Below are positions 22,291 through 36,400 of a stretch of DNA of 64,000 bases, piece by piece (the first letter of the stretch is position 1; each line of letters opens with the position of its first letter). The notes under the pieces are model-generated. The model ran no database searches. It was not told the DNA's origin and saw only the letters and a list, made by a program, of their open reading frames with translations. The stretch is from the NCBI RefSeq assembly GCF_041381155.1, contig NC_091142.1:31423528-31487527 (forward strand), given 5' to 3'. Made by a program: the position numbers and the translations under genes. This stretch comes from Argopecten irradians (lineage: Eukaryota > Mollusca > Bivalvia > Pectinida > Pectinidae).

Positions 22291-24230
22291 GCCCAGTAAT
22301 ATTGGTCACCATTCAATCCCAAGCTATGCTATCGCACATGTTACCATTGTATGAAAGTTGAAAAAATTTCGTTGATGTATTCTCAAGTTATCATTCGAAA
22401 ACTAAAATTTGTGAAACAATCTATTTTTAGTAGCAGTGATCTTTGTAGTTGACCTTTCGACCCCTAATTCAATCCCAAGCTATGCTATCGACTATGGTAT
22501 CATTGTATGAAAGTTGAACAAATTTTGTTGATGTGTTCTCAAGTTATCATTCGGAAACTAAAATTTGTGAAACAATCTATTCTTAGTAACAGCGACCTAT
22601 GTAGCTAAACGGATGACCCAAAATTCAATTCCAAACTGTATTTTTAGCCCACCATCATCAGATGGTGGGCTATTCAAATCGCCTTTCGTCCGTGGTCCGT
22701 GGTCCGTCCGTCCTTACGTCTGTCCGTTAACAATTCTTGTTACCGCTATTTTCAGAAAGTACCAAAGAGATCTTTTTCAAATGTCATATGTAGGTTCCCC
22801 TAGGGCCCTTGTTGTTCAACAAGATAGGCCATCTTGGATTTTGACAGTTAAAGTTTGTTACCGCTATTTCTCGGAAAGTACTGAAGGGATCTTTCTCAAA
22901 TTCCATGTGTAGATTTTTCTAGAGGTCTTGTTATGCATATTGCATTTTGGGACCAATCGGTCAACAAGATGGCCGCCAGGCAGCCATCTTGGATTTTGAT
23001 AGTTAAAGATTGTTACCGCTATTCCGCGGAAAGTACTGAAGGAATCTTACTCAAATTTCTTATGTAGGTTCCCCTAGGACCCTAGTTGTGCATATTGCAT
23101 TTTGGGACCGATCGGTCAACAAGATGGCCGACAGGCGGCCATCTTGGATTTTGATATTTACAGATTGTCACCACTATTTCCCAGAAAGTACTGAAGGGAT
23201 CTTTCTCAAATTTTATATGTAGGTTCCCCTAGGACCCTAGTTGTGCATATAGCATTTTTGGACCGATCAGTCAACAAGATGGCCGACAGGCAGCCATCTT
23301 GGATTTTGATATTTAAAGATTGCTACCGCTATTTCCCAGAAAGAACTGAAGGGATCTTTCTCAAATTTCATATGTAGGTTCCCCTAAGGCCCTAGTTGTG
23401 CATGTTGCATTTTGGGAGTAATCGGTCAACAAGATGGCCGACAAGCGGCCATCTCGTATTTTGACAGTTAAAGTTTGTTACCGCTATTTCTCGGAAAGTA
23501 CTTAAGGGATCTTTCTCAAATTTCATATGTAGGTCCCTCTAGGGCCCTAGTTGTGCATATTGTGTCTTGGGACCAATTGGTCAACAAAATGGCCGCCTGG
23601 CAGCCATCTTGGATTTTGATAGTTAAAGTTTGTTATCGCTATTTCTCAAAATGTGCTGAAGGGATCTCTCTCAAATTTTATATGTAGGCTTCCCTAGGGC
23701 CCTAGTTGTGCATATTGCATTTTGTAACTGGTCGGTCAACAAGATGGCTGAACGGCCGCCATCTTGGATTTCATTGTTGAAGTTTGTTACCACTATTTCT
23801 TAGAAAGTACTATAGCGATCTGTCTCAAATTTTATATGTAGTGTGTTTGAAAAAGTTTGAAAAGCAGGGAAAAGATCCCTCTTTCCATTGTCAGACATAG
23901 ATAATTCTTTGGTGGGCGCAAAGATCCCTTTGGTATCCCTTGTCTCATATGCTACGATTGTGTGAAATTTGATCGAAATCCGTTGATATTTTCTCAAGTA
24001 ATCTTCTGAAAACGACAATATTTTAAGCAACATATTATTAGTAACAGTGACCTTTGTAGTCGACATTTTGACCCCAAATTTAATCCAAAGGTATGCTACC
24101 TCCTGAGTTACCATTGTATGAAGTTTGAATAAATTCCGTTGATGTGTTCTCAAGTTATCATCCGGAAACTAGAGAAAAGACAGACGGTATCAAACACTAT
24201 AGTCCCCTCCGGTTCCACCAACGAAAAGAT
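22291..24230. repeat. Interspersed repeat block with about 180-bp internal tandem units
   Basis: From 22646 a hairpin (AGCCCACCATCATCAGATGGTGGGCT spread over 22646-22671) leads into tandem units of about 180 bp. Each holds CAACAAGATGGCCG, GGCCATCTTGGATTTTGA and TTTGTTACCGCTATTTC. Two related direct copies of another block (AATCCCAAGCTATGCTATCG) sit at about 22315 and 22470, with degraded relatives near 24080. I recall such repeats from bivalve genomes; the family name is not known to me. Confidence 0.75.
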
Positions 24231-24854
24231 AGCGACGCACAATTGAGAAAGAAAGACCAGCAGGATGAAGCATGGGGAATGAAGAAATGACAGCTACTTG
24301 CAGCAATGAAACATGACATAAGTTTTCAGACTGTATGTCATATATTACAGGATAGTCAATCCTTGAATGACCTTATCGCTGTTGATAGAATGTTATTTAA
24401 GCCATAATACATTTAACAAAATCCAACATTCTTTGATCAAAGAATATTTTCAGGACAAGTTGACGGGTGAAGCAGACCTTCTTGCTGTCTGGGATTGTTT
24501 TCGGACTTTTTTAAAAACAACCTACATGAAAGAGACTGCAGGTTGTGTAAAAATGGCCGAGAAACATGAACGTTTCACATTGGTTGTCATATCAAAACTT
24601 CTTGTAGATATCATAATTGATAATTATGATGCTTTCGTAGATCGTCTTCTCAAGAAAACCTATTCGAATTCATGAAGAAGGCGGATATCCCTAGAAAAAA
24701 TAATGCACAACATAAGATCTAGAATATCGAAATCCATGGGTGTTGGCTGAAAGATGCTTCGGTAATATGATACAATGCTACAGGGGTATCATGCCTTGCA
24801 TACCTGCGACCTCACTGCCAAGAACAATTTAAAATGAATAAATAAAACTAAATA

Positions 24855-25170
24855 AAACAAGAGGTCCAGAGGGCCTGTATCGCTCACCTGGTTTGTAATG
24901 CCAAGTAATGTTCTGAATACAGGATCATTGTTGGTTTTTATTCTGAAGGAATTTAAAGATTTATCTCTAAATTCCCTGTTGGGCCCTACTCTTTCTGCTC
25001 CAGGGGGTCAGAGCCAAAATTTATACAAACTATGTTACATATTTCTGTCAAATTTAATTAAAATCCATGCATATCTCTATGATAAGTAGCGTTTTAAAGG
25101 AAATGTTGACGGTCGGACGACGGACGCCGCACCATGACGCAAGCTCACCGGCCCTTCGGACCAGGTGAAC
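24855..25170. mobile_element. Short interspersed element with complementary ends
   Basis: Starts AACAAGAGGTCCAGAGGGCC...CTCACCTGG and ends GCTCACCGGCCCTTCGGACC followed by AGGTGAAC, roughly complementary termini around a short body with CGGACGACGGACG. A related element with different body is at 53395-54370. Probably non-autonomous. Confidence 0.6.
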
Positions 25171-25410
25171 TAACAAAAATGATCATGGGTGCATATTAAA
25201 CTAAACTTAATATGACCGTAAAATTGCTTGTCGACCAGTTGGCCAGTGACATTTTCAGTATATAGTCATACGCTGTTCTTCACGTTTTTTTAAATAGATA
25301 TAGACGTTCTAGAGTATCATAACTTAAATTGTTATAGATGTAGCAATCTATATGTTATTATGTTCAAATCAATACGTCTACAGATGTATGTTACTCCATC
25401 TCTAACAAAC

Positions 25411-28330
25411 AGAGGACAATAGTCATTAAATATTGTTAAAGGCCAACAGACAGAGGACAATAGTCATTAAATATTGTTAAAGTCCAACAGACGGAGGACA
25501 ATAGTCATTAAATGTTGTTAAAATCCAACAGACAGAGGACAATAGTCATTAAATATTGTTAAAGTCCAACAGACAGAGGACAATAGTCATTAAATTTTGT
25601 TAAAGTCCAACAGACGAAGGACAATAGTCATTAAATAATGTTAAAATCCAACAGACAGAGGACAATAGTCATTAAATATTGTTAAAGTCCAACAGACAGA
25701 GGACAATAGTCATTAAATAATGTTAAAGTCCAACAGACAGAGGACAATAGTCATTAAATAATGTTAAAATCCAACAGACAGAGGACAATAGTCATTAAAT
25801 ATTGTAAATGTTCAACAGACAGAGGACAATAGTCATTAAATATTGTTAAAATCAAACAGACGAAGGACAATAGTCATTAAATATTGTTAAAATCCAACAG
25901 ACAGAGGACAATAGTCATTAAATATTGTTAAAGTCCAACAGACAGAGGACAATAGTCATTAAATATTGTTAAAGTCCAACAGACGAAGGACAATAGTCAT
26001 TAAATATTGTTAAAGTCCAACAGACGAAGGACAATAGTCATTAAATAATGTTAAAGTCCAACAGACAGAGGACAATAGTCATTAAATATTGTTAAAGTCC
26101 AACAAACGGAGGACAATAGTCATTGAATATTGTTAATGATCAACAGACATAGGACAATAGTCATTAAGTATTGTTAAAATCCAACAGACGAAGGACAATA
26201 GTCATTAAATATTGTTAAAGTCCAACAGACGGAGGACAATAGTCATTTAATATTTTTAAAGTCCAACAGACGGAGGACAATAGTCATTCAATATCGTTAA
26301 AGTTCAACAGATAGAGGACAATAGTCATGTAATATTATTAAATTCGAACAGACAGAGGACAATAGTCATTAAATATTGTTAAAGTCAAGCAGACGGAGGA
26401 CAATAGTCATTAAATATTGTTAATGTTCAACAGACGAAGGACAATAGTCATTAAATATTGTTAATGTTCAACAGACAGAGGACAATAGTCATTAAATATT
26501 GTTAAAATCCAACAACAGGACGAAGGACAATAGTCATTAAATATTGTTAAAGTCAAGCAGACGGAGGACAATAGTCATTAAATATTGTTAAATGTTCAAC
26601 AGACGAAGGACAATAGTCATATGTTCAACAGACGAAGGACAATAGTCATTAAATTTTGTTAAAGTCCAACAGACAGAGGACAATAGTCATTAAATATTGT
26701 TAAAGTCCAACAGACAGAGGACAATAGTCATTAAATAATGTTAAAATCCAACAGACAGAGGACAATAGTCATTAAATATTGTTAATGTTCAACAGACAGA
26801 GGACAATAGTCATTAAATATTGTTAAAGTCCAACAGACAGAGGACAATAGTCATTAAATAATGTTAAAATCCAACAGACAGAGGACAATAGTCATTAAAT
26901 ATTGTTAATATTCAACAGACAGAGGACAATAGTCATTAAATATTGTTAAAGTCCAACAGACGGACAATAGTCATTAAATATTGTTATCAACAGACGAGGC
27001 AATAGTCATTAAATATTGTTAAATTCGAACAGACAGAGGACAATAGTCATTAAATATTGTTAAAGTCCAACAGACGGAGGACAATAGTCATTAAATAATG
27101 TTAAAGTCCAACAGACGGAGGACAATAGTCATTAAATCATGTTAAATTCGAACAGACAGAGGACAATAGTCATTAAATAATGTTAAAGTCCAACAGACAG
27201 AGGACAATAGTCATTAAAATATTGTTAAAGTCCAACAGACGAGACATAATGAAGAATTTAAAGAAAGGACAATAGTCATTAAATATTGTTAAAGTCCAAC
27301 AGACGGAGGACAATAGTCATTCAATAATGTTAAAGTCCAACAGACGGAGGACAATAGTCATTAAATATTGTTAAAGTCCAACAGACGGAGGACAATAGTC
27401 ATTCAATAATGTTAAAGTCCAACAGACGGAGGACAATAGTCATTAAATCATGTTAAATTCGAACAGACGAAGGACAATAGTCATTAAATAATGTTAAAGT
27501 CCAACAGACAGAGGACAATAGTCATTAAATATTGTTAATGTTCAACAGACGGAGGACAATAGTCATTAAATATTGTTAAAGTCCAACAGACGGAGGACAA
27601 TAGTCATTAAATATTGTTAAAGTCCAACAGACAGAGGACAATAGTCATTAAATATTGTTAAAGTCCAACAGACGAAGGACAATAGTCATTCAATAATGTT
27701 AAAGTCCAACAGACGGAGGACAATAGTCATTAAATCATGTTAAATTCGAACAGACGAAGGACAATAGTCATTAAATAATGTTAAAGTCCAACAGACAGAG
27801 GACAATAGTCATTAAATATTGTTAATGTTCAACAGACGGAGGACAATAGTCATTAAATATTGTTAAAGTCCAACAGACGGAGGACAATAGTCATTAAATA
27901 TTGTTAATGTCCAACAGACGAAGGACAATAGTCATTAAATATTGTTAAAGTCCAACAGACAGAGGACAATAGTCATTAAATATTGTTAATGTTCAACAGA
28001 CGAAGACAATAGTCATTAAATATTGTTAAAGTCCACAAAGACAATAGTCATTAAATATTGTTCAACAGACGAAGGACAATAGTCATTAAATATTGTTAAA
28101 GTCCAACAGACGGAGGACAATAGTCATTAAATATTGTTAAAGTCCAACAGACGAAGGACAGTAGTCATTAAATAATGTTAATGTTAAACAGACGAAGGAC
28201 AATAGTCATTAAATATTGTTAAATGTTCAACAGACAAATGGCAATAGTCATTAAATATTGTTAACGTCCAACAAACGAAGGACAATAGTCATTTAAGTCC
28301 AACAGAAAAAGGACAATAGCCATTATTTAT
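25411..28330. repeat. 41-bp minisatellite, about 70 copies
   Basis: Units contain GGACAATAGTCATTAAATAT and GTCCAACAGACGGA. Variable positions recur in combination (gacagagg/gacgaagg/gacggagg; attg/aatg; agtcc/tgttc). Longer period blocks, for instance 27340-27530 against 27640-27830, repeat nearly identically, which indicates higher-order amplification of groups of units. Units degrade from about 28270. Confidence 0.97.
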
Positions 28331-30709
28331 TGTTAAAGTAAAAATACTGGAATCCAACTTATTTCCATGTCGATTTAATTTACTGATTTTATGTTCATTG
28401 ACTTTTTCACGGTGACATAATGTCGCGATTTAAACTGGTATGGTTTAAATTGGTATAGTTAAACTTTATCTTAAAAATAAATCACAGCGAGTTAATGTCG
28501 CGATTGCTCGTTGCCTGTTAAAACGCGAAATATAATCAGAACCAAACCTAAGATGGTTAACAGTATATTTTCGTAGTGAGAATGATTGTTGTCGATAGTT
28601 ATGCTTCATCTGAATACATCGTGCATAATGCTTCCATAGAGTACACACCTCTGGATGATGTCATGCGTCTTAAAGATTAACAAATGTTTTAAATCATGTA
28701 AATAACAATACCTTTAGAGAAGGGCTCTCACACCATTCTCCATTTGATTATTTTGATTTTAAACACAAACTAACAGTCTTGGATTGGTTCCATTCGATGG
28801 AGCCCCAGAAAAAGTTTATAAAATGTGTTACTAGCGTATATATTCCTTCATTTGAGACATTTTCAACAATTTTTGAGAATTTTTTTTTATCAGAATTAAT
28901 TAGAACAATTCCTTCACGACAAACATCAAACCTTAATTCACTTCCGAGGAAACGCAAAGCATATAAAATCAAAAGGTAGACAGAAATTAATCAATCAATG
29001 CGTTTTGAAGAGAAACTGATATTCTTAAACTGTACGGAATGACATGTTGAATAATGACAAACTATTTAATCATGTTTTTTTTCCATTGATAACGAAAATT
29101 AAAAGTAAAGTTTCCCTGTCAAAATTGCACCTGAATGACTCCACAATTGCTGATTTTTTTCCCTCAAACCTTGCATTAGTTAAGAGATGGACGTTTAGTA
29201 AAATGTCTTAATACATGATTTTATTTATTTCTAAGAAACCTTACCTCGATCACATGAATTGAAGATGACCGATTATCAAGATTGGTGACCAAGCCGTGGA
29301 AACACCTGTACCAAATACTAAACAGGTACGCGTTACCCTCACTCGTGACCAATGAACAAATTAAAACAAAACATCAGTAAATATTAGCCATCTACCGAAG
29401 CCTTCTATAGTTTTCACATTACTGAGCCGAAAGATTTTTTTAGAGCAAGCGCATCTGTTACAGCAAGCAAACAAAAGGTTCACTACATGGGAAGATATGA
29501 TAATACCAACATGAATTTTCTTTGAAAGAATATTTTTCTGGGCATTGGGAAAATTTTGAATTAGTTTGGAGAAAGCATGGGACATTGACATATTAGGTCT
29601 TTATGACATTGGTTTTAAGAAAAAATACGGACCCCAAAAATGACGGTCCCTGGTAATGGCTATATTAGTTCATATACAATGTAGTTGCAAGACAATATCA
29701 ATTTCCTTCAGGCATATATAGCAGAAGTAGATTTGACCTTAACCCGACAACAACACAAACCAGTTTTAATATATTAATCATACATATGGTGATGATTTGT
29801 GATATTCCATGGCCATGAATGCGTGAAAGCGCCGACAATAGCAACAGTAGTCATGACCTTGAGCTGTGTATATATCCTGTTTATTTTATTGGAGATTTCT
29901 AATAAACCGGCTCAATTTTATTTGGATTAGATGCTGCATATTTCGAGATAAGAATTGAAAAAAAAATCGAGATTAAGCCACTGTACAAGATGTCAGTGAG
30001 AGTTGAAGCTCTGTGGTGGCATTGATTTCGAGTTCCCCTAGGTAATCTTCTTTTTGTCATAAACAACGACAGTGAAATAGGTAAGATAAAGGATATTGTA
30101 ACGCTAGAGTTGGTCGGTACACAATTAAAACTCGTTAATAACACAATACGATAGTACTTTTTGTCATAACAAACGAAGATAAACAGTACTAATGCATTAT
30201 CCAAAAGTATTGATCAAAATATTGGTGGCGCTAGTTTTGAAGCATGATGCCACCGTACGGATGATTATTTCAATGTTATGAGATAAACTAAATAAGACAT
30301 TATACAGCCGCACGGCTTCGTGATTCAGTGATGTATTCGCAAAAGTTATTGTGAAACAACGTACGAGTAAAAGTTGGTAACAGCAAGAGTAGTCCATACA
30401 CGGGAGAATGAACGAACTTAAACAAAAACTTGATTTCTATAAATATCCGTAACAGGGCTCAACCATGACACGTGTACTAGGTTGTTATTTCATTTTGATA
30501 AATCAGCATATTCTATTGTAAAAACTTTTTAATGAAATGGAAATATAGAGTACATAATTTTAGATGCATCAAAAAGTTGAATGAACACACCTTCATTGAC
30601 ATTCCCTTGATAAACAGACAAATTAAAAGAAGCCCGTGTAAAGTGGATTGGCTCTGAAATCCACACCACTGCGCGTGCTGCTGTTCTCCACTAGTGTTTA
30701 ATGTCATGC
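28331..30709. other. Intergenic DNA upstream of the secreted-protein gene
   Basis: No gene, RNA or clear repeat recognised. Open frames are short and lack coding features. Confidence 0.5.
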
Positions 30710-30717
30710 TATAAAAG
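30710..30717 (+). promoter_or_regulatory. TATA box of the secreted-protein gene
   Basis: TATAAAAG lies about 25-35 bp upstream of the likely start region (about 30740) and 63 bp before a perfect donor AATAG|GTAAGT at 30779/30780. A strong TATA box would suit a tightly regulated secreted product (inference). Confidence 0.6.
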
Positions 30718-30739
30718 ATAGCTCCCTTTTGTGGTGCAC

Positions 30740-30779
30740 TGCCTGCGGGAGACATCGGACTTCACCACAGAGGCAATAG
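30740..30779 (+). other. Non-coding exon 1 of the secreted-protein gene (5' UTR)
   Basis: A short stretch without ATG between the TATA box and the donor AATAG|GTAAGT. It would splice to the acceptor CAACACAG at 33289. The start is only estimated from TATA spacing. Confidence 0.55.
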
Positions 30780-30781
30780 GT

Positions 30782-32344
30782 AAGTAAATTTTACTTTCTT
30801 GTTATAACGCAGTCTTTCCTGAGGTCTTTATAATAAGATGAATACTATGAAGAATGCATGTGGAGGAACATGACCACTAGATTGAACTTCATTGTCTATT
30901 GGAGGGTGCTGGATTTAATACATTGGTGTTAAAAAGACCTGGCAATTCATTCTTGAAGGCAATTTTAATACAAAATCCCAAAATGAAATGTGCTTATATA
31001 TATATTGAAAGAAACTACATGTGTAACTTCGTCTTTGCCATTTATGAAAATATTTAACTGGGAGCATTCAAGTTGTTATAATACATCGGCTGCATCATTT
31101 CCATTACAAACATTTGTCGTCTTTGCTTTAGAAACCTCCCTTTACATGGGATTTAAGAGGACGATTATCAAAATTTTTCCATCATCTATAGTAAATACGA
31201 AAATATTAAATTCTCTCCACAAAAGTTGATCGCCGTAGATAGAACGCTTCAGCGTTTCTATAATTTTTTATTATCCCGACAAAAGTCTATCGAAGTATTT
31301 CATTTCCAAGTGATCTGTGATATGTAGGCAACACTCCCTGACTGGTCATTGTTCAGCGAGATAATTTTTTTGTTTTGATTTTTAAAGACGAAGTATTTTA
31401 AAATAAAATTCAGGAACAAAATCAGAAATTATATTCGAGATAAAATATGATCATTGAAATAACAAAAATGGTGTCCAGAGGACGTTAAAACGTAATACGT
31501 GGTGAAGTATTCTGCATTTAACGTGATTAAGAGGTGACGAATTAGTAACATTTTTATATTTGTCAAATCTTTTTGAAACTTCTCATTGATTCTAGTGACT
31601 CTATATTTAACTTGTTTGTTTCCTATCATCGGCAACTTTAGCTCAAGATGACAAAAATCTGAATATGATCATTAAATTTATACCAATAGTTTGTCTTTTG
31701 TACAATATTAATGGCATCACTTGTTACGCAGCGCAGTTATAACAGAGTTGGGCTCTTAGTACGGTGCTATCATTCACTCCCTAAATCAACTGAATGGATT
31801 TAAAAAAAATAAGTTTTCAAATAAGCACAGGTGATTTGCTTAATCTGGATTCAAAGCTCTTTATCGACATATGTCTATTCTTTATCCATTCTTTTCTATC
31901 ATACTTAAGAGGGGACAAGCTCTTTTTCTCATTAACGAAAAGAACTTTTTTCAAAAAAGCGGAAATTCGATAGGCGCACAACAGATGCAAACAAACATGT
32001 AGACGAACACGTTGTGTTAGTGTTTTGGACTGAAGAAGGCCATATAGTGGCTGAATATATATTCCATTGAAATGATTTTTTATTTGACTTTGAATTTATT
32101 TTGGCTTTTTATTTCGTATTAATAACATACTAGCTTTATACCGTTTTATCTCTTTACGCTACGGTAACACAGCACTGGAGACTATATGAAAATCTTACGG
32201 CCAACGTTACTCTGGACAAGCTTAAGTTCGTGGCGTGTTAATGCTACATACTGAATCTTGTTTAAAATTCTGACTTTCTCCAACACTATGTTTTTATTGT
32301 CTCCTACGGTTTGTTACCTCTTATATTCTCCTATTGAAATCATC
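30782..32344. other. First part of intron 1 of the secreted-protein gene
   Basis: A+T-rich. A small hairpin AGAACGC-TTCA-GCGTTTCT lies at about 31239-31257. No other gene or repeat is recognised. Confidence 0.4.
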
Positions 32345-33235
32345 CGTTTTTACTATTCTATATACAAATCTACTTTCATATCAATATTAAATTGTCTTAT
32401 TTATATAAAAATCTACATTTTTTTAATAGTTTTTGTCTAATTCATATAAAAATCTACTTTTATATCAATATTACACTGCCTTATCAAATACAAATCTACT
32501 TTTATATCAATATTATATTGTCTGTAATTTATATACAAATCTACATTTATATCAATATTATATTGTCTGCAATTTGTATACATATCTAATTTTATATCTT
32601 TTATATCAATATTATATTGTCTGCAATTTACATACAAATCTAAATTTATATAAATATTAAATTGTCTGCAATTTGTATACAAATCTAATTTTATATCAAC
32701 ATCATATTGTTTGCAATTTGTATACAAATCTACATTTATATCAATATTAAATTGTCTGCAATTTGTATACAAATCTAATTTTATATCAACATTATATTGT
32801 CTGCAATTTATATATAAATTTACTTTTATATCAATATCATAGTGTCCGTAACTTATATACTAATCTACGTTTATATCAATATTGTATTGTTCGAAATTTA
32901 TATACATATCTACTTTTATATGAATATCATATTGTCCGTAATTCATATATAAATCTACTTTTAAATCAGTATGATATTGCTCGTGATTTATACACAAATC
33001 TACTTTCATATAAATATTATATTGTCTGCAATTTATATACAAATCTATTTTATATTAATATTATATTGTCTGCAATTTGTATACAAATCTACTTTCATAT
33101 CAATATTATATTGTTCGTAATTTAAATACAAATCTTCTTTTATATCAATATTACGTTGTCCGTAATTATACACAAATCTTCTTTTATATAAAAATTATAT
33201 TGTCCGTAATTTATATAAAAATCTTTTTTTTATTA
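32345..33235. repeat. 45-bp A+T-rich satellite
   Basis: About 19 units containing AAATCTACTTTTATATCAAT and TTGTCTGCAATTTATATAC. Neighbours differ at many positions, so the array is old compared with the minisatellites at 18.4 or 44.5 kb. It ends about 50 bp before the exon 2 acceptor at 33289 and would form much of the upstream intron. Open frames on both strands are artefacts of the 45-bp period. Confidence 0.92.
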
Positions 33236-33289
33236 TTATTATTTCCACTCGGTTTTGTAATTATCTGATTCATTGAATTGTCAACACAG

Positions 33290-33435
33290 AGAATTCAGCA
33301 TGGTCCCCACCTCCAGGAAGCAGGTAGCAGTCACAATGCTGTTGTGCGGTGTGTTATTCACTAGAGCTGCGGTTTCAATAAACCTTTGCTCCTGTAGTAA
33401 CACTTTTCGATCTGAACACCCCGCAGGTTTATGTG
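33290..33435 (+). CDS. Secreted-protein gene exon 2 (start codon, signal peptide)
   Basis: Acceptor CAACACAG|AGAATTCAGC, then ATG at 33300 in a favourable context (AGCATGG). Donor TGTG|GTATGT at 33435; an alternative GCAG|GTTTAT nine bases earlier keeps the same phase. The frame stays open past the donor for four repeat units, to 33749, so intron retention would add 28-residue repeats. Confidence 0.72.
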
Positions 33436-36400
33436 GTATGTATACGGTATCTAGTGTAATACTCTATGTTGGGGTATGTAATTATAGATTTATAACGAAA
33501 CATTTAACGGGTTTATGTGGTATGTATACGGTATCTAGTGTAATACTCTATGTTGGGGTATGTAATTATAAATTTATAACGAAACATTTAACGGGTTTAT
33601 GTGGTGTGTATACGGTATCTTGTGTAATACTCTATGTTGGGGTATGTAATTATAGGTTTATAACTAAACATTTAACGGGTTTATGTGATGTGTATACGGT
33701 ATCTAGTGTAAGCCACTCTATGTTGGGAGATGTAATTATAAGTTTATAACGAAACATTTGACAGGTTTATGTGGTATGTATACGGTATCTAGTGTAAGCC
33801 ACTCTATGTTGGGAGATGTAATTATAAGTTTATAACTAAACATTTGACAGGTTTATGTGGTATGAATACGGTATCTAGTGTAAGCCACTCTATGTTGGGG
33901 TATGTAATTATAGGTTTATAACGCATCATTTGACAGGTTTATGTGGTATGTATACGGTATCTAGTGTAAGCCACTCTATGTTGGGAGATGTAATTATAAG
34001 TTTATAACTAAACATTTGACAGGTTTATGTGGTATGTATACGGTATCTAGTGTAAGCCACTCTATGTTGGGAGATGTAATTATAAGTTTATAACTAAACA
34101 TTTGACAGGTTTATGTGGTATGTATACGGTATCTAGTGTAAGCCACTCTATGTTGGGAGATGTAATTATAAGTTTATAACTAAACATTTGACAGGTTTAT
34201 GTGATGTGTATACGGTATCTAGTGTAAGCCACTCTATGTTGGGAGATGTAATTATAAGTTTATAACTAAACATTTGACAGGTTTATGTGGTATGTATACG
34301 GTATCTAGTGTAAGCCACTCTATGTTGGGAGATGTAGTTATAAGTTTATAACTAAACATTTGACAGGTGTATGTGGTATGTATACGGTATCTTGTGTAAG
34401 ACTCTATGTAGGGGTATGTAATTATAAGTTTATAACAAAACATTTGACAGGTGTATGCGATATGTTTTCGGTTTTTAGTGTAAGTCACTCTACGTTGGGG
34501 TATGTAATTCATAACGGAACCTTCGATTTCGGGTATGAGATCTCTCGCGAACGTTAAGTGATTTATAGTATACTAAATACAAAGTTTAATTTTAACATTA
34601 AAGCCCCGAGTCTTTCCGTGTCGGGCATCAAAATAAAGATTGTTTTGTAAAACACATAACGAGTAATCTCTCTATTCTGCAGCACTGTTATTAAAGCAAA
34701 TAATTTTTCACATCCCGTAATATCAGAACCGAATGCTTTGTCGCCCAGAAAACATTCATTCAATTCAATTAAGATGCACGAGCATGTTTTACTACGAAGA
34801 CAAAATATTAGAGCACCGTTAAGATACAGAGGATCTTACATGGGTAATTTTATATTATGAAATTTATTAAACAAGTTCAATAATTTGATTTGTCACGAGC
34901 CTTTAGAGAGCAATTTTGTTTTACTCAATAAATTAAACCTTTTTCTATTGGCAAAGCTTTGTTCGTGAAAACAACCGTGCTGTTATTTTCAAAATTATCT
35001 TTCGTTAAAGATTAAATCCCTGAAGTTATTTGACGTGTTGTTACCCTTTGTTTTATTGTTCTATTATTATAAAGACTCAGATGTTTCGATCGACACTCAG
35101 CGATGCGATGGTTGCGGCGAGAATAGTGAGTTTAAAACTATTGTTTGTTTTGCTTTCTTATGTTGTTTTGTTATCGAATATAGTACATAACCGCAATAGA
35201 ATATCCAAGTACCAAAAATTCTGGTTTTAGGTAGGCCTAGTGTTATTCCAAAATCATTATAAGTCATATGTTAATAATATTTGCAATATAACATAATGAC
35301 GTCACAAACAACCACGTCACGGGAAAGCTACATAATGACGTCACAAACAACTAAATCACCGGAGAGCTACATAATGACGTCACAAACAACAAAGTCACGG
35401 AGCGAGGAGTTACTTCTGAATAAAGAAAAGAGTACAGGTCATTTAAGGATGTATTCTTCTGAAGTTTCAGTCCCGTTGAAGTCTCGTTTCGACAAAGATC
35501 AAAGAAATTATGAGATTTTCTTATATATTTTATCAATATCTGTAGCAAGTTGCCAGATGCAAATTTTGTCAAAAAATTACATTTCTATTTTTAGTAGATT
35601 TTTTTTATACCGGGATTTCAAGAAATGGCCCATTTGGCGGCCATTTTGAAATTGTGTCTTTTTCTTCTATGAGTAGAGCCATAGTTAAACCACTTTTTAC
35701 TGAAATTGTTTTTACTTAAATCATCAATGCACCAGCATTTTTAGCTGTATCGAGCTAATTTTTGCTGTTAATCTTTACTAGGTTCGTGGTTTTTAAAATA
35801 TTGAGCATTATTGCGTGAAGTGATACGCTTTTGTCACGTTATTTTTACATTTAATGGTAATTTGAGCACTTTTATTTTTACTCTAAAATATTGAAACATA
35901 ACACATATTCAAATGGGGCAAAAAAGTAAGCACACTGACCCCCCATTTTTCTCCCTAATTTAGAAAGAACAACCCATTCCCTATTGATATGCAAAATATT
36001 AACAAAAGTTTAATACCACAACTGTTTCTATAAAGGGTTAAATTTGGCAAAAATGGCTGAAAATGGTGTATTTTGTAGCTCAAAATTAAGGGGTAGGAGT
36101 AGCATATGTTGTTATTCCGAGTCTTATTAATCATAACTTGTATATTTTTAAAGAAGACTACGGGAAAATAAATTCTTCAAACTTCCATACATATGGCTTT
36201 AAACTCTTGTGTATATGGTCAAAACGGCAAAAATTAAAAAAAAATCCAATATTTTGTCAACTTGGTATCTTTGAGTGACAATAGCTCAAAAACAAGCACA
36301 CCGACATATGTTTTTCCTCCATTTTCTTGTATGGTATGAACTCCTATTTCCAAAAATCTATATGAGAAAAAAAGTTTAATACAAGAAAATTTTGACTTCT

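Noticed and set aside
24367..24675. 102-codon frame with helical-looking sequence (EYFQDKLTGEADLLAVWDCF)
   Set aside because: It might be a fragment of a death-fold or helical domain, but it has no splice sites, promoter or recognisable family and sits between repeats. Kept out of the gene list.
33300..33435. TIMP, because the predicted mature N-terminus has a CSC motif
   Set aside because: The rest of the chain has neither TIMP cysteine spacing nor its conserved segments.
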